A stretch of 34,719 bases of DNA from contig JALGZD010000148.1 of assembly GCA_025782395.1 (NCBI GenBank), positions 1 to 34,719 of the forward strand, read 5' to 3'. Below are positions 18,091-30,855 of the stretch, piece by piece; position 1 is the stretch's first letter; each line of letters starts with the position of its first letter. The notes under the pieces were generated by a model. That model worked only from the letters and a program-made list of their open reading frames with translations. It searched no databases and was not told the DNA's origin. Made by a program: the position numbers and the translations under genes. The stretch comes from a bacterium (GTDB taxonomy: Bacteria; Joyebacterota; Joyebacteria; Joyebacterales; Joyebacteraceae).

Positions 18091-19281
18091 CTATTCAACA
18101 ATGGCCGTAATCGTTCCGGCGCCCACAGTACGGCCGCCTTCACGGATCGCGAACCTCAGACCCTCTTCCATCGCTATCGGAGTCACAAGCCCGATCGTCA
18201 GCTCTACGTTGTCTACCATCTCAGTCCCTTCCGGAAGCGTTGCCACTCCCGTCACATCCGTCGTACGGAAGAAGAACTGTGGACGATAACCGTTGAAGAA
18301 AGCCGTGTGACGACCGCCCTCCGACTGCGTCAGAATGTAGGCCTTGCCCGTGAACTTCGTGTGAGGCGTCACGCTCTTCGGTGCGCAAACTACCATCCCA
18401 CGCTCGAGATCCTTCTTCTCTACGCCGCGAAGAAGAAGACCTACGTTGTCGCCGGCCCGACCCTCATCCAGAATCTTCCTGAACATCTCGACACCCGTGC
18501 ACACTGTGTCACGAGTCTCCCGAATACCAACCAGCTGAACCTTGTCTCCTGTGTGGATCACGCCGCGCTCGATACGACCGGTACCCACCGTTCCACGACC
18601 AGTGATCGAGAACACATCCTCGATCGGCAGAAGGAACGGCTTGTCGATCTCACGAACAGGCTCAGGAATGTACGTGTCAAGTGCGTTCAGAAGCTTGATG
18701 ATCGAACCGCAGTTCTCGCACTCATCCTTGCCGCAACCGCACTCCATCGCCTTCAGTGCAGACCCCATGATCACTGGAATCTCGTCTCCAGGAAACTCGT
18801 ACTCGCTCAGAAGCTCACGTATCTCCAACTCCACAAGCTCCAGAAGCTCCGGATCGTCCACCTGGTCGATCTTGTTCATGTACACAACGATGTGCGGAAC
18901 TCCCACCTGACGAGCCAGAAGAATGTGCTCACGTGTCTGCGGCATCGGACCGTCCGCCGCGCTCACTACTACGATCGCCCCGTCCATCTGCGCAGCTCCC
19001 GTGATCATGTTCTTCACGTAGTCCGCATGCCCCGGACAGTCCACGTGCGCGTAGTGACGATTCTCGCTCTCGTACTCCACGTGACACGTAGCTATCGTGA
19101 TACCGCGCTCACGCTCTTCAGGAGCCTTGTCGATCTGGTCAAACGGTATGTACTTCGCCAGACCACGCTTCTCAAGACAGAGTGTCATCGCTGCCGTCAG
19201 CGTCGACTTACCGTGATCCACGTGCCCGATCGTGCCCACGTTCACGTGGGGCTTCGTCCTCTCAAACTTCTCCTTCGCCAT
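18091..19281 (-). CDS. tuf: Elongation factor Tu (copy within the str group)
   Basis: EF-Tu carries aminoacyl-tRNA to the ribosomal A site with GTP. From ATG 19279-19281 (GGAGG eight bases upstream) it has 396 residues. G1 is GHVDHGKS (19-26), G3 DCPGH with Asp81 and catalytic His85, and G4 NKID (136-139). Domains 2 and 3 follow from about 210. Odd feature: residues 181-191 hold four cysteines in a CxCx4CxxC pattern between the G domain's last strand and domain 2, where E. coli EF-Tu has none. A second copy at the right edge is identical over 114 bases. Five extra residues from a GTG/ATG-like upstream codon at 19296 are rejected for lack of a family match. Confidence 0.98.
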   Translation of the reverse strand: MAKEKFERTKPHVNVGTIGHVDHGKSTLTAAMTLCLEKRGLAKYIPFDQIDKAPEERERGITIATCHVEYESENRHYAHVDCPGHADYVKNMITGAAQMDGAIVVVSAADGPMPQTREHILLARQVGVPHIVVYMNKIDQVDDPELLELVELEIRELLSEYEFPGDEIPVIMGSALKAMECGCGKDECENCGSIIKLLNALDTYIPEPVREIDKPFLLPIEDVFSITGRGTVGTGRIERGVIHTGDKVQLVGIRETRDTVCTGVEMFRKILDEGRAGDNVGLLLRGVEKKDLERGMVVCAPKSVTPHTKFTGKAYILTQSEGGRHTAFFNGYRPQFFFRTTDVTGVATLPEGTEMVDNVELTIGLVTPIAMEEGLRFAIREGGRTVGAGTITAIVE

Positions 19282-19359
19282 CTCCTCGTCCTCCAACCAG
19301 CTATCCGCTCTGTGATATCAATGTTACGAAGGCCCCCACTGATATAGGGATGGCCTGAT

Positions 19360-21444
19360 CTATGTCCAACCCCAGCCCGCTGTCATCCTTTCCAACGTCG
19401 CTTGCGGGACCACCGCATAGTGCGAGAACTGAGTGGTGTAAACGGCTCTTCCCTGTGAGAGCGAACGAACCGCAGTAGCGTACCCGAAAGTCCGCCCCAA
19501 CGGGACAGTAGCATTCACCGTGCGCCCGTCGCCCCTCGAACTTGTCCCCTCTATCCGGCCGCCCCGGGCGTTCAGATCGGCGATGATCTCGCCCACGAAC
19601 TGCTCCGGAACGACAACCTCAAGCTTGACCACCGGTTCGAGGAGCACTGGATGCGCCTTCCGGGCGGCCTCCCGAATAGCCATCGTGCCGGCCGCCTTGA
19701 ACGCCATGTCGGTCGAGTCGGCATCATCGGAACTCCCGCCAATGAGAGTGACCTTGACATCGATCAGCGGGTATCCCGCCAGAATGCCGTTCTCAAGCGC
19801 GCTCAGGATGCCGCTCTCCACGGAAGAGATGAACTGCGCCGGTATCTCTCCGTTCTTGATATCGTCGTGAAATTCGTTTCCGCTTTCGGCGTTCGGCTCC
19901 ATGCGTATGATCACATCACCGTACCGCCCCTTGCCCTTGCCTGTGCCCTGGCGAATGAACTGCCCCCTGCCGTCAGCTGCCTCCGTGATGGTCTCCCTGA
20001 AGGCCACCATCGGGCGACCAACATTGGCACGAACGTTGAACTCGTGCACCATCCGATCCACCAGGACTTCGAGGTGCAGCTCACCCATTCCAGAGATGAT
20101 GGTTTGACCCGTGTCCTCGTCCGTCCTCGTGACAAAGGTCGGGTCCTCCTCGCCCAGGCGCTCCAGCGCCTGCGTGAGTTTGTCCTCGTCCGCTTTAGTC
20201 TTGGGCTCAATGGCCACTGAGACGACCGGCTCCGGAAACGACATAGACTCCAGAACTATCGGCTTCTTCGGATCGCACAGCGTGTCCCCGGTCGCGGTCT
20301 GTTTGGGACCGACGACGGCGACTATCTCGCCCGCGTTCGCGACATCCAGATCTTCCTGCTTGTTCGCGTGCATGAGAAGGATACGGCCTATCCTCTCCTT
20401 CTTGTTCGTTCGCGGGTTCAGATACTGCGAGCTCTTTTTCATTGTGCCCGAGTAGAGCCTGAGATACGTGAGTCTTCCAACGTACGAATCGCTTGCTGTC
20501 TTGAAAGCGAGCGCAGTCAGCGGTGCATCATCATCGGCTTCCCGTGTCTCGTCCTTCTCCGTGAACGGGTTTGTGCCCGTCACGGCCGGCATGTCCTTCG
20601 GCGACGGCAGATAGTAGATGACGCCGTCGATAAGGGGCTGGGCACCGATGTTCCGAAGCGCCGCCCCACAGAACACCGGGACGATCGCGGTTGCCAGCGT
20701 CCCCGCACGTATTGCGCGCCTCAACTCAGCGACGGAGATATCCTCCCCATGGATGTACTTCTCAAGGAGCTCGTCGTCGTGCTCCACCGCAAGCTCAACC
20801 AGTCTCTCCCGCCCGGCCTTCGCCTCCGACTGCATATCCTCCGGGATGTCTGTCTCGGTGATGTCGACGCCGAGGTTTTCCGGACTGAACCGAAGCGCAC
20901 GCATCCGCACGAGATCGATCACACCCGTGAAAGCGTCGCCGGAACCTATCGGCAACTCGACAGGTACCGGCGTGACACCCAGTCTCTCGACCATCATCTC
21001 GAGCACGTTCTCGAAATCCGAGCCGACGCGATCCATCTTGTTGATGAAAGCCAGCGTCGGCACTCCGTAGGCATCGGCCTGTCGCCAGACGGTCTCCGAC
21101 TGGGGCTCCACGCCTCCGACAGCGCAGAAGACCGCGATGGCCCCATCCAGTACGCGGAGGGACCGTTCAACCTCCATCGTGAAGTCAACGTGCCCCGGCG
21201 TGTCTATGATGTTGATCCGGTGGTCGAGCCAGAAGCACGTCGTCGCAGCTGAAGTGATGGTAATGCCACGTTCGCGCTCCTGGGCCATCCAATCCATCAC
21301 GGCAGCCCCGTCATGCACCTCCCCCATCCGACGGACCTTGCCCGTATAGAACAGGATCCGCTCGGTGAGCGTGGTCTTCCCGGCATCGATGTGAGCCATG
21401 ATGCCGATGTTTCTCACCTTCTCAAGGGGGACTGCACGTGACAT
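19360..21444 (-). CDS. fusA: Elongation factor G
   Basis: EF-G is the GTPase that drives translocation and, with RRF, ribosome recycling. From ATG 21442-21444 (GGTGGG seven bases upstream) it has 694 residues, the family length; a longer frame to 21546 adds 34 residues rich in Cys with no family match. Motifs: P-loop AHIDAGKTT, switch region [21 protein letters not shown], and NKMD. Domain IV has the [20 protein letters not shown] segment, and the C-terminal part [20 protein letters not shown]. It is the usual neighbour of rpsG and tuf. Confidence 0.97.
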   Translation of the reverse strand: MSRAVPLEKVRNIGIMAHIDAGKTTLTERILFYTGKVRRMGEVHDGAAVMDWMAQERERGITITSAATTCFWLDHRINIIDTPGHVDFTMEVERSLRVLDGAIAVFCAVGGVEPQSETVWRQADAYGVPTLAFINKMDRVGSDFENVLEMMVERLGVTPVPVELPIGSGDAFTGVIDLVRMRALRFSPENLGVDITETDIPEDMQSEAKAGRERLVELAVEHDDELLEKYIHGEDISVAELRRAIRAGTLATAIVPVFCGAALRNIGAQPLIDGVIYYLPSPKDMPAVTGTNPFTEKDETREADDDAPLTALAFKTASDSYVGRLTYLRLYSGTMKKSSQYLNPRTNKKERIGRILLMHANKQEDLDVANAGEIVAVVGPKQTATGDTLCDPKKPIVLESMSFPEPVVSVAIEPKTKADEDKLTQALERLGEEDPTFVTRTDEDTGQTIISGMGELHLEVLVDRMVHEFNVRANVGRPMVAFRETITEAADGRGQFIRQGTGKGKGRYGDVIIRMEPNAESGNEFHDDIKNGEIPAQFISSVESGILSALENGILAGYPLIDVKVTLIGGSSDDADSTDMAFKAAGTMAIREAARKAHPVLLEPVVKLEVVVPEQFVGEIIADLNARGGRIEGTSSRGDGRTVNATVPLGRTFGYATAVRSLSQGRAVYTTQFSHYAVVPQATLERMTAGWGWT

Positions 21445-21597
21445 TTTTTTCCCACCGGTTCTCAGAACCTCACGCCCATGGACGCAGGTCCACATTGCTG
21501 TCGACTGCGGAACGACCGCCGGGATCCGATCAACACACCCACACATCTCTGCTCCTGGTCGTCTGGTCGAATCCGCTCCGTCTCAAAGCCCCGGGAC

Positions 21598-22068
21598 CTA
21601 CCACCTGTAGTGCGCCAGCGCCTTGTTTGCCTCAGCCATCCTATGAGTATCGTCGCGCTTCTTGACCGACGCGCCTTCCTTCTTGTACGCGGCGATCAGT
21701 TCGCCCGCCAGCTTCTCGGCCATCGTGTGCTCGGAACGCGCCTTGGCGAAACCGATGATCCAGCGAAGTGCCAGTGCCGTCCGCCTCTCGGGTCTCACCT
21801 CGATCGGCACCTGATAGGTACTTCCGCCGACCCTTCTCGACTTGACCTCCAGCATCGGCTTGACGTTGCTGATGGCCTTGTCGAAGACCATGACCGGGTC
21901 TTCCTTCGTTCTCTCGGCAATGATATCCATCGCGCCGTAGAGAATCCTCTCGGACGTGCTTCGCTTCCCGCCTTCCATCAGGCAGTTGATGAAGCGAGTC
22001 ACGAGCGCGCTCCCGAATCTCGGATCGGGTTCCCTCAGTCTCTTCGGAACCTCGCGCCTTCTTGGCAT
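21598..22068 (-). CDS. rpsG: 30S ribosomal protein S7
   Basis: S7 nucleates assembly of the small-subunit head and, in E. coli, represses the str operon. From ATG 22066-22068 it has 156 residues and starts [28 protein letters not shown] lies 11 bases upstream. The upstream in-frame extension to 22143 (25 residues, acidic) has no family counterpart. [40 protein letters not shown] and the tail [10 protein letters not shown] are typical. Confidence 0.96.
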   Translation of the reverse strand: MPRRREVPKRLREPDPRFGSALVTRFINCLMEGGKRSTSERILYGAMDIIAERTKEDPVMVFDKAISNVKPMLEVKSRRVGGSTYQVPIEVRPERRTALALRWIIGFAKARSEHTMAEKLAGELIAAYKKEGASVKKRDDTHRMAEANKALAHYRW

Positions 22069-22148
22069 CTCTAGTTCTACCTCCACCTGGTTCGCTGCGA
22101 CACCTTCCACGCTTGCTGAAGGCATCTCCTCTTCAGAGAGCATCCTGT

Positions 22149-22520
22149 CTACTTGGGGCGCTTCGTTCCGTACTTGGACCGCGACACCTTCCGCCCTTCA
22201 ACACCCATCGCGTCCAGCGGACCACGGATCACATGATAGCGCACGCCCGGCAGATCCTTCACCCTGCCGCCCCTGATAAGGACGACGGAGTGCTCCTGCA
22301 GATTGTGACCCTCACCCGGTATGTAGGCCGTGACCGAATCACCCTTCATGAGCCTCACCCTCGCGACCTTCCGCAGAGCGGAGTTCGGCTTCTTGGGTGT
22401 CGTCGTGTAGACCCTGGTACAGATGCCTCGCCTCTGCGGGTGACCTTCGAGCGCCCGCGCGGGCTTTTTCTTGGCCCTCGGCTTTCGACCCTTCCTGACA
22501 AGCTGACTGATTGTCGGCAA
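22149..22520 (-). CDS. rpsL: 30S ribosomal protein S12
   Basis: S12 monitors codon-anticodon pairing at the decoding centre and is the streptomycin-resistance locus. 123 residues with [12 protein letters not shown] at the start, [19 protein letters not shown] and [17 protein letters not shown]. Lys43 and Lys88 are unmodified by mutation, so the sequence predicts a streptomycin-sensitive protein; Asp89, methylthiolated in many bacteria, is present. The start is TTG with AGGAGG eight bases upstream. Only 61 bases separate it from rpoC, so it is probably co-transcribed with rpoBC. Confidence 0.97.
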   Translation of the reverse strand: MPTISQLVRKGRKPRAKKKPARALEGHPQRRGICTRVYTTTPKKPNSALRKVARVRLMKGDSVTAYIPGEGHNLQEHSVVLIRGGRVKDLPGVRYHVIRGPLDAMGVEGRKVSRSKYGTKRPK

Positions 22521-22528
22521 AACCTCTT

Positions 22529-22534
22529 CCTCCT
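22529..22534 (-). promoter_or_regulatory. Ribosome binding site of rpsL
   Basis: AGGAGG ends eight bases before the TTG start at 22518-22520, which gives the conserved S12 N-terminus. It supports a real TTG start. Confidence 0.8.
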
Positions 22535-22581
22535 CGATGGCTCTTCCTGCGATGCTGCCAGACCACTCGATTCCCCGCAGG

Positions 22582-25500
22582 CTACTCCGATGCCGAAGTG
22601 AGCGTGCCCACGTTGCTCTCCACGACCTCGTCGGGCTGCTCCACGATCCTCGGAGCCGGCACCGCGGGTTTCGTGACCCTGATGTTTGAGTACATATCCA
22701 GTCCCGTGCCCGCGGGGATGCGCCTCCCGATGATCACGTTCTCTTTGAGACCAACGAGGTTGTCCCTATCGCCACGAGTTGCGGCCATCATGAGCACCCG
22801 TGTCGTCTCCTGGAACGACGCCGCCGAGATGAAACTCTCCGTAGTCAGCGCCGCCTTGGTGATACCCAGAAGCAGTGCTTCGTGAGTGGCGGGCTGTTTT
22901 CTCTCACTCTTCTTCCTTACTCCCTTGTTCCCCTCGGCGATCCTGTGATTCTCATGCTCGAAGTCCGCACGCGGCACAACGTCTCCCTCAAGGAACTTCG
23001 TGTCGCCCGGTTCAAGTACCCTCACCCGCCTCAGCATCTGGCGCACGATCATCTCGATATGCTTGTCATTGATCCTGACGCCCTGCAGACGATAGACTTC
23101 CTGAATCTCATTGAGGAGATACTCCTGAACAGCCTTCTCGCCCTTGATAGCAAGGATGTCGTGCGGATTGACCGGACCCTCCGAGAGCCTGTCGCCAGCC
23201 TCCACGCTCTCCCCGTCGTGTACCCTGAGATGCGTGCCGTGGGGCAGCCGGTAGATTCTCTCGACTCCCTGCTCACCCGTAACGATGATATCTCTCAGGC
23301 CCTTCTTGACATCACCAAACCTGATGATGCCGTCGATCTCCGTGATCGTCGCCGGGCTCTTGGGCGGTCGCGCCTCGAAGAGCTCCTCAACTCGAGGCAG
23401 TCCGCCCGTGATGTCGCGCGTCTTGCCGAACTCCCGCTGGATCTTGCCTAGCGTGGTCCCGGGCTTCACGTCCTCTCCATCCTTGACGAGGATTCGCGCC
23501 CCGGTCGGCAGAATGTATCTGTCATGTGACTTGCCGGATCTTGATTCAATGACGATCGAAGGATGCAGTTCCCTTTCGTCGTCCTCCACGATCATCCTCT
23601 CTCTATGGCCGGTCGACTCATCGGCGACGCGCACCATCGTCCGGCCCAGCTCGATCTCATCAAACTGAACGGTACCGCCGGATCGGGTGATGATCGGATC
23701 ATTGTATGGATCCCACTCGAAGAGAATGTCACCTTCCTCAACATGATCTCCATTCTCCACGCGCAGGATAGCGCCATACGGAATATTGTAGGCTCGTTCC
23801 CGACCGTCGTCGCCGTCCTTGATCAGTCTGGCACTCCTGCCGATGACAACGTGGTTGTCTTCCCCGTCGGTCCGAAGAACATTCTCTTTCTTGAAACCGA
23901 ACCGAATCGTCCCCGACGCACTTGCCACGCGCTTTGATACCTCAGCGATACGACCCGACGTCCCACCGATGTGGAACGTCCGGAGCGTGAGCTGCGTTCC
24001 GGGCTCTCCGATGGACTGCGCGGCGACAATGCCGACAACTTCTCCTATATCCACTACCCGGCCGGTTGCCAGGTTTCGACCGTAGCAGCTGATACAGATA
24101 CCGTGTTGCGCTTCACACGTCAACACTGAGCGGATGGTCACCTCTTCAACGTTGGCGTTCCGGATCCTGTCCGTTAACTCCTCGTCGATGAGCTCGTTCC
24201 GCTTCACAATGATCTCGCCGGTCGTCGGGTCTTTCACCGGCTCGGAAGCTACTCTGCCCAGCACTCGCTCGAAGAGCGGCTCGACCACCTTGCCGGCCTC
24301 GACGAGCGCCCTGGTCGGAATCCCACGACTCGTTCCGCAATCGGGCTCGGAAATCACGATCTCCTGAGACACGTCCACAAGACGCCGCGTGAGATAGCCC
24401 GCATCTGCTGTCTTGAGCGCCGTGTCGGCGAGACCCTTTCTTGCACCGTGCGTCGAAATGAAGTACTCGAGCGCTGTCAGCCCCTCGATGAAGTTCGATC
24501 GGATGGGCGATTCGATAATCTCACCCATCTGACCCGTCAACTTCTTCGCGGGCTTCGCCATGAGGCCTCGCATGCCGGCCAGCTGGCGGATCTGGTCCTT
24601 GGAACCTCTCGCGCCGGAGTCGGCCATCATATGAATCGGGTTGAAACCGCCGTCGGCTTTCATGAGGGACTCGGACATCGCATCGGCGATATCACTGGCA
24701 GCGTGTGTCCAGGCGTCGACGACGCGATTGTAGCGCTCAGTATCGGTGATAACACTGCTATCGTAGTAACCACAGATCCTGTCGACTTCCTTCTGCGTGG
24801 CTCTCAGGATCTCCTTCTTCTCATCCGGCACGATGACATCATCGACACCGATCGTGATCCCACCGATGGTGGCGTAGTGGAAGCCGATCTGCTTGAGCCG
24901 GTCCAGGATTTCTGCCGCCGCCGCCTGGCCAAAGGCACGATGACACTTGCCGACCAGTTCGCGGAGAGTCTTGTTGTTCATCAGCGCATTGACGAAATTG
25001 AGCTCTGGCGGGAACACCTCGTTGAAGATGACGCGCCCGGGGGTGGTGATCCTGGTCCGGCCATCTACTCTGATCCGTATCCACTCATGCAGATCGACGA
25101 TCCCGTTGTCGAGCGCGAACACCATCTCGTCCGGACCGGCGAAGCCTCTCAAATTCTTCTCGTCGGGCTCGTCCCCCCGCGCCTTTGTCAGATAGTAGCA
25201 GCCCAGAACGATGTCCTGCGACGGTGTGGCAACCGGTTTTCCGTCAGCCGGCAGCAGGATGTTGTTCACGGACATCATCAGGATGCGGTTCTCAATCTGC
25301 GCCTCGAACGAAAGCGGGACGTGCACAGCCATCTGGTCACCATCGAAGTCGGCGTTGAACGCCGCGCAGACGAGCGGATGGATGCGGATAGCCTTGCCTT
25401 CGACCAGGACAGGCTCAAACGCCTGGATGCCCAGTCGGTGAAGCGTAGGCGCGCGGTTAAGGAAAACCGGGTGATCGGTAATCACGTCCTCAAGTGCATC

Positions 25501-26724
25501 CCAGACCTCCGGACTCCTACGCTCGATCAGGTTCTTTGCCGCCTTCACGGTCTGGGCGTGGTCGAGCTCCTGCAGTCTTCTGACGATGAACGGGCTGAAA
25601 AGCTCCAGCGCCATCGTTTTCGGGATGCCGCACTGGTGGAGCTTCAGCTCCGGACCTACGACGATCACCGAACGACCCGAGTAGTCGACGCGCTTGCCCA
25701 GGAGGTTCTGGCGGAAGCGTCCCTTCTTGCCCTTGAGAAGATGAGAGAGCGACTTCAGGATACGCCTGCCTCGGCCGCGCACCGCGCGTGAGCCTCTTCC
25801 GTTGTCAAAGAGCGCATCCACAGCCTGCTGAAGCATTCGCTTCTCATTCCGTAGGATGATCTCCGGCGCCTTGATCCTGAGAAGGCTCTTGAGCCTGTTG
25901 TTTCTGTAGATGACCCGACGATAGAGATCGTTCAGATCCGATGTCGCAAAGCGTCCACCCTCCAGAGGGACCAAGGGTCTCAGATCCGGAGGAAGAACGG
26001 GAATGGTATCCATGATCGTCCAGAGAGGCTCGCTACCGGAGCCACTGAACGCGTCAAAGACCTGCAGCCTCTTGAGGGCCGTCTTTCTTGCCTGTCTGGT
26101 TGCTTCCTCGTCGCGTACGAGGGCCCGGAGTTCGGTGTAGCTTGCCTCTACGTCGATCTTCCGCATGAGCTCCTGGATCGCCCCAGCACCCATCTCCGCT
26201 CTCAGTCCGGAATCAGGATCGGCCGCATACGCCAGCATGCCTTCGCCCGAGAGAAGCTCGCCTTCCACAAGATCCGTTGTACCCGGGTCGAGCACGACAT
26301 ACGACTCGTAGTAGAGAACCCTCTCAAGGTCCCGGCGCTTCATGTCCAGGAGCCTTCCGATGATGTTCGGGTTCCCTCTGAAGAACCAGACGTGAGCCAC
26401 CGGTACTGCCAGCTCTATGTGTCCGAGCCGTTCTCGCCTGACCTTCGACTGCGTAACCTCCACGCCACAGTTCTCGCAGATCATGCCGCGATAGCGAATC
26501 CGGCGATACTTGCCACAGTTGCACTCCCAGTCCTTGACGGGACCGAAAATGCGCTCACAGAAGAGCCCGCCCTTCTCCGGCTTGAACGAACGGTAGTTGA
26601 TGGTCTCGGGAAGAACGACCTCACCGTGCGACCAACTTCGTATCGCTTCGGGCGATGCGAGCTGGATGCTTATCGCCGAGAAATCCCGTGGCTCTTTGTG
26701 CTCATCAAAGATGCCGAAATACAC
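22582..26724 (-). CDS. rpoC: DNA-directed RNA polymerase subunit beta'
   Basis: Beta' carries the catalytic centre of RNA polymerase. Starting at GTG 26722-26724 it has 1380 residues. The first zinc site is Cys68, Cys70, Cys83 and Cys86. The magnesium-binding NADFDGD is at 457-463. The trigger-loop and bridge-helix region spans about 740-790, and the second zinc site is Cys796, Cys870, Cys877 and Cys880. [19 protein letters not shown] precedes the catalytic loop. The C-terminal part ends with [11 protein letters not shown]. No split or intein. Only 26 bases separate the start from the rpoB stop. Confidence 0.98.
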   Translation of the reverse strand: MYFGIFDEHKEPRDFSAISIQLASPEAIRSWSHGEVVLPETINYRSFKPEKGGLFCERIFGPVKDWECNCGKYRRIRYRGMICENCGVEVTQSKVRRERLGHIELAVPVAHVWFFRGNPNIIGRLLDMKRRDLERVLYYESYVVLDPGTTDLVEGELLSGEGMLAYAADPDSGLRAEMGAGAIQELMRKIDVEASYTELRALVRDEEATRQARKTALKRLQVFDAFSGSGSEPLWTIMDTIPVLPPDLRPLVPLEGGRFATSDLNDLYRRVIYRNNRLKSLLRIKAPEIILRNEKRMLQQAVDALFDNGRGSRAVRGRGRRILKSLSHLLKGKKGRFRQNLLGKRVDYSGRSVIVVGPELKLHQCGIPKTMALELFSPFIVRRLQELDHAQTVKAAKNLIERRSPEVWDALEDVITDHPVFLNRAPTLHRLGIQAFEPVLVEGKAIRIHPLVCAAFNADFDGDQMAVHVPLSFEAQIENRILMMSVNNILLPADGKPVATPSQDIVLGCYYLTKARGDEPDEKNLRGFAGPDEMVFALDNGIVDLHEWIRIRVDGRTRITTPGRVIFNEVFPPELNFVNALMNNKTLRELVGKCHRAFGQAAAAEILDRLKQIGFHYATIGGITIGVDDVIVPDEKKEILRATQKEVDRICGYYDSSVITDTERYNRVVDAWTHAASDIADAMSESLMKADGGFNPIHMMADSGARGSKDQIRQLAGMRGLMAKPAKKLTGQMGEIIESPIRSNFIEGLTALEYFISTHGARKGLADTALKTADAGYLTRRLVDVSQEIVISEPDCGTSRGIPTRALVEAGKVVEPLFERVLGRVASEPVKDPTTGEIIVKRNELIDEELTDRIRNANVEEVTIRSVLTCEAQHGICISCYGRNLATGRVVDIGEVVGIVAAQSIGEPGTQLTLRTFHIGGTSGRIAEVSKRVASASGTIRFGFKKENVLRTDGEDNHVVIGRSARLIKDGDDGRERAYNIPYGAILRVENGDHVEEGDILFEWDPYNDPIITRSGGTVQFDEIELGRTMVRVADESTGHRERMIVEDDERELHPSIVIESRSGKSHDRYILPTGARILVKDGEDVKPGTTLGKIQREFGKTRDITGGLPRVEELFEARPPKSPATITEIDGIIRFGDVKKGLRDIIVTGEQGVERIYRLPHGTHLRVHDGESVEAGDRLSEGPVNPHDILAIKGEKAVQEYLLNEIQEVYRLQGVRINDKHIEMIVRQMLRRVRVLEPGDTKFLEGDVVPRADFEHENHRIAEGNKGVRKKSERKQPATHEALLLGITKAALTTESFISAASFQETTRVLMMAATRGDRDNLVGLKENVIIGRRIPAGTGLDMYSNIRVTKPAVPAPRIVEQPDEVVESNVGTLTSASE

Positions 26725-26733
26725 GAAAACCAC

Positions 26734-26739
26734 CCTCCT
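26734..26739 (-). promoter_or_regulatory. Ribosome binding site of rpoC
   Basis: AGGAGG lies nine bases before GTG 26722-26724 but directly abuts an in-frame GTG at 26731-26733. Spacing therefore favours the downstream GTG as the start. Confidence 0.75.
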
Positions 26740-26750
26740 GGCCGAAGCCC

Positions 26751-29700
26751 CTAGTCTCTAACAAGCCTGATGTCGAGTCCGAGGCTCTGAAGCTCCCGGA
26801 TGAGGACATCGAACGAAGCAGGCGTACCCGGCTTCGGCGGATCCTGTCCCTTGACAATCGCTTCGTACGTCTTTGAACGTCCAACGACGTCGTCTGACTT
26901 GACTGTCAAGAGCTCCTGCAACGTGTGCGAGGCTCCGTATGCCTCGAGAGCCCACACTTCCATCTCACCGAACCGCTGGCCTCCAAACTGAGCCTTGCCG
27001 CCCAACGGCTGCTGAGTCACGAGCGAGTACGGACCTATCGATCGAGCGTGAATCTTATCGTCCACAAGATGAAGAAGCTTCAGCGTGTAGATGAACCCGA
27101 CAGTGACCTTGTTATCAAAAGGCTCCCCCGTCCGCCCATCGTAGAGTGTCGTTTTCCCCGACTCGGGGAGACCGGCTTTCGCGAGTTCTTTCTTGATTGT
27201 CTTGATGGCCGCGCCGTTGAAAACCGGCGTCGCGGCGTGGTATCCCAGCTTCTCGGCGGCCCAGCCCAAGTGAGTCTCGAGTATCTGTCCCAGGTTCATC
27301 CGGGACGGGACTCCCAGCGGATTCAGAACGATGTCGACTGGGGTGCCGTCAGGAAGGCACGGCATGTCCTCTTCCGCCATTATCCTCGCCACAACGCCCT
27401 TGTTGCCGTGCCGACCCGCCATCTTGTCGCCGACCGAGAGCTTGCGCTTGACAGCGACGTAGACCTTCGCCAGCTTCACAACGCCCCGGGGCAGATCCTC
27501 TCCCAGCTTCACCTTGTCTATCTTCCGGTCGCGCTCGGGTTCGACCATCTCAAGCTTGACCCTGTACTCTTCGTAGAGCGCCGCGACCTTTTCATTGATC
27601 TTCTCGTCTTGGACCACGCCGTCCGAGCAATCGAGTTTCTCCATGTTGAGGAGTCCCATGACGTCCTCATTGACCTTGCGACCAGCGCGGATCACGAGTT
27701 CATTCGTTCGTGAGTCCCTGAGCGATTTCGTCTGAAGACTCTCGATGAGACCGAAAATCCTCCGGTCCCGCTCGCGTCGGAGGCGCTTCGTGACCGTCCG
27801 GGAGTCACTCCGGATCTTGTCGATCTCCTTCTGCATGACCTTCTTGCTGCGCTCGTCGCGAGCCCTGCGAGAGAAGAGCTTCGTGTCGATAACGATACCG
27901 TTCATCCCCGGGGGCGCCTTCAGCGACGTGTCCCGGACATCACCCGCCCTGTCGCCGAAGATGGCTCTCAGCAGGTTCTCTTCCGGCGTCAGCTCGGTCT
28001 CTCCCTTGGGTGTGACCTTGCCGATAAGGATGTCGCCGGCCGTAACGCGTGCTCCCATTCTGACGAGACCGTTCTCGTCGAGGTTCTTCAGGCGCTCCTC
28101 GCTGACGTTAGGAATCTCCGGCGTGAACTCCTCGATTCCCCGCTTCGTCTCGCGCACTTGCGACTCGAACTCCTCGATGTGGATCGAGGTCAGCCGGTCG
28201 TTCTTGAGAATCCGCTCAGAGACAAGAATGGCGTCCTCAAAGTTGTAACCTTCCCACGGCATGAAGGCGACCAGGAGATTTGCGCCAAGAGCAAGATCGC
28301 CGTCCTTCGTCGCTGGACCGTCGGCGATGACGTCGCCTTTTTCTACCCTAGTGCCGACGACCACGAACGGTCGCTGGTTGATGCACGTGTTCTGGTTTGT
28401 CCGCTGGAACTTGCGGAGGACGTACTCATCCACGTCCTCGGTGCCGTCCAGCGTATCCGAGTGACGCACGGTCACGCGGTCGGACGAGACGGACTCGACC
28501 ACACCGCTGTGTCTCGCGGTGATCACCGCGCCCGAGTCGACGGCGACCCGGTGCTCGATCCCCGTACCCACGAGCGGTGCTTCTGTCTTGAGAAGCGGAA
28601 CGGCCTGGCGCTGCATGTTGGAACCCATCAGCGCCCGGTTAGCGTCGTCGTGCTCAAGAAACGGAATCAACGCCGCCGCTGCCGAAACGAGCTGCTTCGG
28701 GGAGACATCCATGAACTGGACCTCCTCGCGCATCACGGTCGGGAAGTCGTCCATGTGCCGCGCCAGCAGGGACTTCTCCGAAATCCTGCCGTCGGCGTCC
28801 AGCTGCTCGCCCGCCTGCACGATGACGTACTTGTCTTCTTCGGAGGCCGTCAGGTACTCAATCTTGTTCGTCACAACACCGTTCTCGACCCTGTAGTAAG
28901 GCGTCTCGATAAACCCGAACTCGTTAATCCTGCCATACGTAGAGAGCGAGCTGATGAGTCCGATGTTCGGACCTTCAGGCGTCTCAATCGGGCACATGCG
29001 ACCGTAGTGACTGTAGTGAACGTCGCGCACCTCGAAGCCCGCGCGCTCCCGCGTGAGACCGCCCGGCCCGAGGGCCGAGAGCCTTCGCTTGTGCGTAAGC
29101 TCGGCCAGCGGATTAGTCTGCTCCATGAACTGCGAGAGCTGGTTCGAGCCGAAGAACGCACGTACGACCGCTGATATCGGACGGGAGTTTACGAGCGTCG
29201 CCAGATCGAACTCATTGCTATCGCCCGTCGACATCCTGTCCTTGATCACCCTCACCATCCGCGACAGACCCGCGGAGAGCTGGTTTTCCAGAAGCTCGCC
29301 GACGGAACGCACGCGCCGGTTGCCCAGGTGATCGATATCGTCTGTGTCTCGCTTCCCCTTGACCACATCCAGCACTGCACGGATCGTCTCAATAAAATCG
29401 GTACGTGTAAGACACGTGGTGTCAAGCGGGATCACGTCATCGCGAATGTCGAGCTGACGGTTGATTTTGTAGCGCCCCACGTCCTTGAGATCGTACCGGT
29501 TGGGGTCGAAGAACATCCTGTTGACCAGTTCGCGCCCCGCCTCGATGCTGGGAAGATTCCCGCCCTTCATGGTCTTGTATATTTCCTGAAGGGCCTCTTC
29601 TTCAGAGTGTGTTTTGTCGCGGGACAGCGTTGATTCCAGAATTCTGATATCGGCCGGGTCAGCGACGACCAGCTCAATCTCACGGATGTCGGCCTTCCTC

Positions 29701-30722
29701 AGGAGCTGGATCACCGTCATCGTAAGCTTCTCGTCGTTCGTGACGATGGTCTCCCGCGTAGCCGCGTTCTTGTACGTTCTGGCAACGATGCGCCCGGCCA
29801 GTTTCTCATCTCGCTCTTCATCCCTCTTCACGAGGATGCGAGCGGTCTCGGTGACGAGAACCAGAACCGAGGTTAGACCCATCTCTTTGAAGCGCTTGAG
29901 ATGCTTCGGCGCGAGCTCCTCGCCCCGAAGCACTGTGACCTCGCCGGTCTCCGTGTCGACGACTTCCTCCGCCGCCAGGCGACCACACGGCTCCATCGCC
30001 CTTGTCGGCCTGCCGACCGGGAGTTCGACCTCCTCTGTCTTATAGAACAGGGCGCGTATGTTCTCGTCCTTCGAGTAACCAAGAGCTCTCAGGAAGGTCG
30101 TCATCCGGAACTGGTGTCTGCGGTCGGTACGGATGAACATCTCATCTTTGATGCCCATCCTGACCTCGACCCACGTACCACGGTACGGAATGATCTTGGC
30201 AAAGAAGAGCCTCGTACCGTTCGGATGAATCTTGTCTTGGAAGAAGACACCGGGCGACCTGTGAAGCTGACTCACGATGACGCGCTCGGCGCCGTTCACG
30301 AGGAACGTGCCTCGATCTGTAATGAGAGGGATGTCCCCGAGGTATATCTGGGCCTCCTCCGCCTCCAGCATCCGCTTCCTGCGCCCCTCCCCCGCCGGCG
30401 CCCACCGCACCAGCCTCAGCGTCGCCTTGAGAGGAGCCTCGAAGGTGAGATTCCGCTCACGGCACTCGTCGATAGAGTGCTTGGGCTGTCCGAGTCGGTA
30501 GCCGTTGTACTCGAGGGTGTAGGTCCCCTGATGCCCCTCCACTGGGAAGAACTTGTTGAAAACGTCGTCCAGTCCAGATCCCTCGGCCCCATCCGAACGA
30601 CCACTCCCAAGACACGCCTTGTAGGACGCCAACTGGACGTCCAGCAGGTTCGGCATCGGAAGCTCACGCTCAGACGGGAACTTGGAGAAGGTCCTTCTCT
30701 CTATTCGCTGGGGTCCGCTCAC
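26751..30722 (-). CDS. rpoB: DNA-directed RNA polymerase subunit beta
   Basis: Beta forms the other half of the RNA polymerase cleft and the rifampicin pocket. The protein has 1323 residues. The rifampicin region is near 524-555: [20 protein letters not shown], then [11 protein letters not shown]. Compared with E. coli, His526 and Ser531 are kept but position 516 is Glu (residue 534) instead of Asp. Further marks are [36 protein letters not shown] and the C-terminal [23 protein letters not shown] start with GGAGG ten bases upstream. Confidence 0.98.
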   Translation of the reverse strand: MSGPQRIERRTFSKFPSERELPMPNLLDVQLASYKACLGSGRSDGAEGSGLDDVFNKFFPVEGHQGTYTLEYNGYRLGQPKHSIDECRERNLTFEAPLKATLRLVRWAPAGEGRRKRMLEAEEAQIYLGDIPLITDRGTFLVNGAERVIVSQLHRSPGVFFQDKIHPNGTRLFFAKIIPYRGTWVEVRMGIKDEMFIRTDRRHQFRMTTFLRALGYSKDENIRALFYKTEEVELPVGRPTRAMEPCGRLAAEEVVDTETGEVTVLRGEELAPKHLKRFKEMGLTSVLVLVTETARILVKRDEERDEKLAGRIVARTYKNAATRETIVTNDEKLTMTVIQLLRKADIREIELVVADPADIRILESTLSRDKTHSEEEALQEIYKTMKGGNLPSIEAGRELVNRMFFDPNRYDLKDVGRYKINRQLDIRDDVIPLDTTCLTRTDFIETIRAVLDVVKGKRDTDDIDHLGNRRVRSVGELLENQLSAGLSRMVRVIKDRMSTGDSNEFDLATLVNSRPISAVVRAFFGSNQLSQFMEQTNPLAELTHKRRLSALGPGGLTRERAGFEVRDVHYSHYGRMCPIETPEGPNIGLISSLSTYGRINEFGFIETPYYRVENGVVTNKIEYLTASEEDKYVIVQAGEQLDADGRISEKSLLARHMDDFPTVMREEVQFMDVSPKQLVSAAAALIPFLEHDDANRALMGSNMQRQAVPLLKTEAPLVGTGIEHRVAVDSGAVITARHSGVVESVSSDRVTVRHSDTLDGTEDVDEYVLRKFQRTNQNTCINQRPFVVVGTRVEKGDVIADGPATKDGDLALGANLLVAFMPWEGYNFEDAILVSERILKNDRLTSIHIEEFESQVRETKRGIEEFTPEIPNVSEERLKNLDENGLVRMGARVTAGDILIGKVTPKGETELTPEENLLRAIFGDRAGDVRDTSLKAPPGMNGIVIDTKLFSRRARDERSKKVMQKEIDKIRSDSRTVTKRLRRERDRRIFGLIESLQTKSLRDSRTNELVIRAGRKVNEDVMGLLNMEKLDCSDGVVQDEKINEKVAALYEEYRVKLEMVEPERDRKIDKVKLGEDLPRGVVKLAKVYVAVKRKLSVGDKMAGRHGNKGVVARIMAEEDMPCLPDGTPVDIVLNPLGVPSRMNLGQILETHLGWAAEKLGYHAATPVFNGAAIKTIKKELAKAGLPESGKTTLYDGRTGEPFDNKVTVGFIYTLKLLHLVDDKIHARSIGPYSLVTQQPLGGKAQFGGQRFGEMEVWALEAYGASHTLQELLTVKSDDVVGRSKTYEAIVKGQDPPKPGTPASFDVLIRELQSLGLDIRLVRD

Positions 30723-30855
30723 TGATCGTCACCCTCCATCATCGCTTGCAATCGTGCTCTGCTTGATTCCAGCCACGGCAGATCCGACTCTCAAACCGAC
30801 CTGCCGGGCTGGAGAAAAGCCCATCCCCCTGATCCACAAGAGGCGGACTGAAAAG
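30723..30855 (-). other. Spacer between rplL and rpoB
   Basis: 133 bases without a gene. In E. coli this gap contains an attenuator and an RNase III site. Here a small hairpin is visible in mRNA sense (GGGCT, 7-base loop, AGCCC), with no T-tract. I see no convincing promoter or terminator. Confidence 0.4.

Noticed and set aside
16910-18289. Plus-strand open frame of 459 codons opposite rplD, rplC and rpsJ
   Set aside because: It spans three conserved genes and their gaps and has no family features.
21445-21546. N-terminal extension of EF-G
   Set aside because: 34 residues with no family match; the ATG at 21442-21444 has a good binding site and gives the normal length.
22069-22143. N-terminal extension of S7
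   Set aside because: The acidic 25 residues have no S7 counterpart and the inner ATG has GGTGGAGG upstream.
24448-25791. Plus-strand open frame of 447 codons opposite rpoC
   Set aside because: Antisense to a highly conserved gene with no recognisable domain; the openness follows from codon bias of rpoC.
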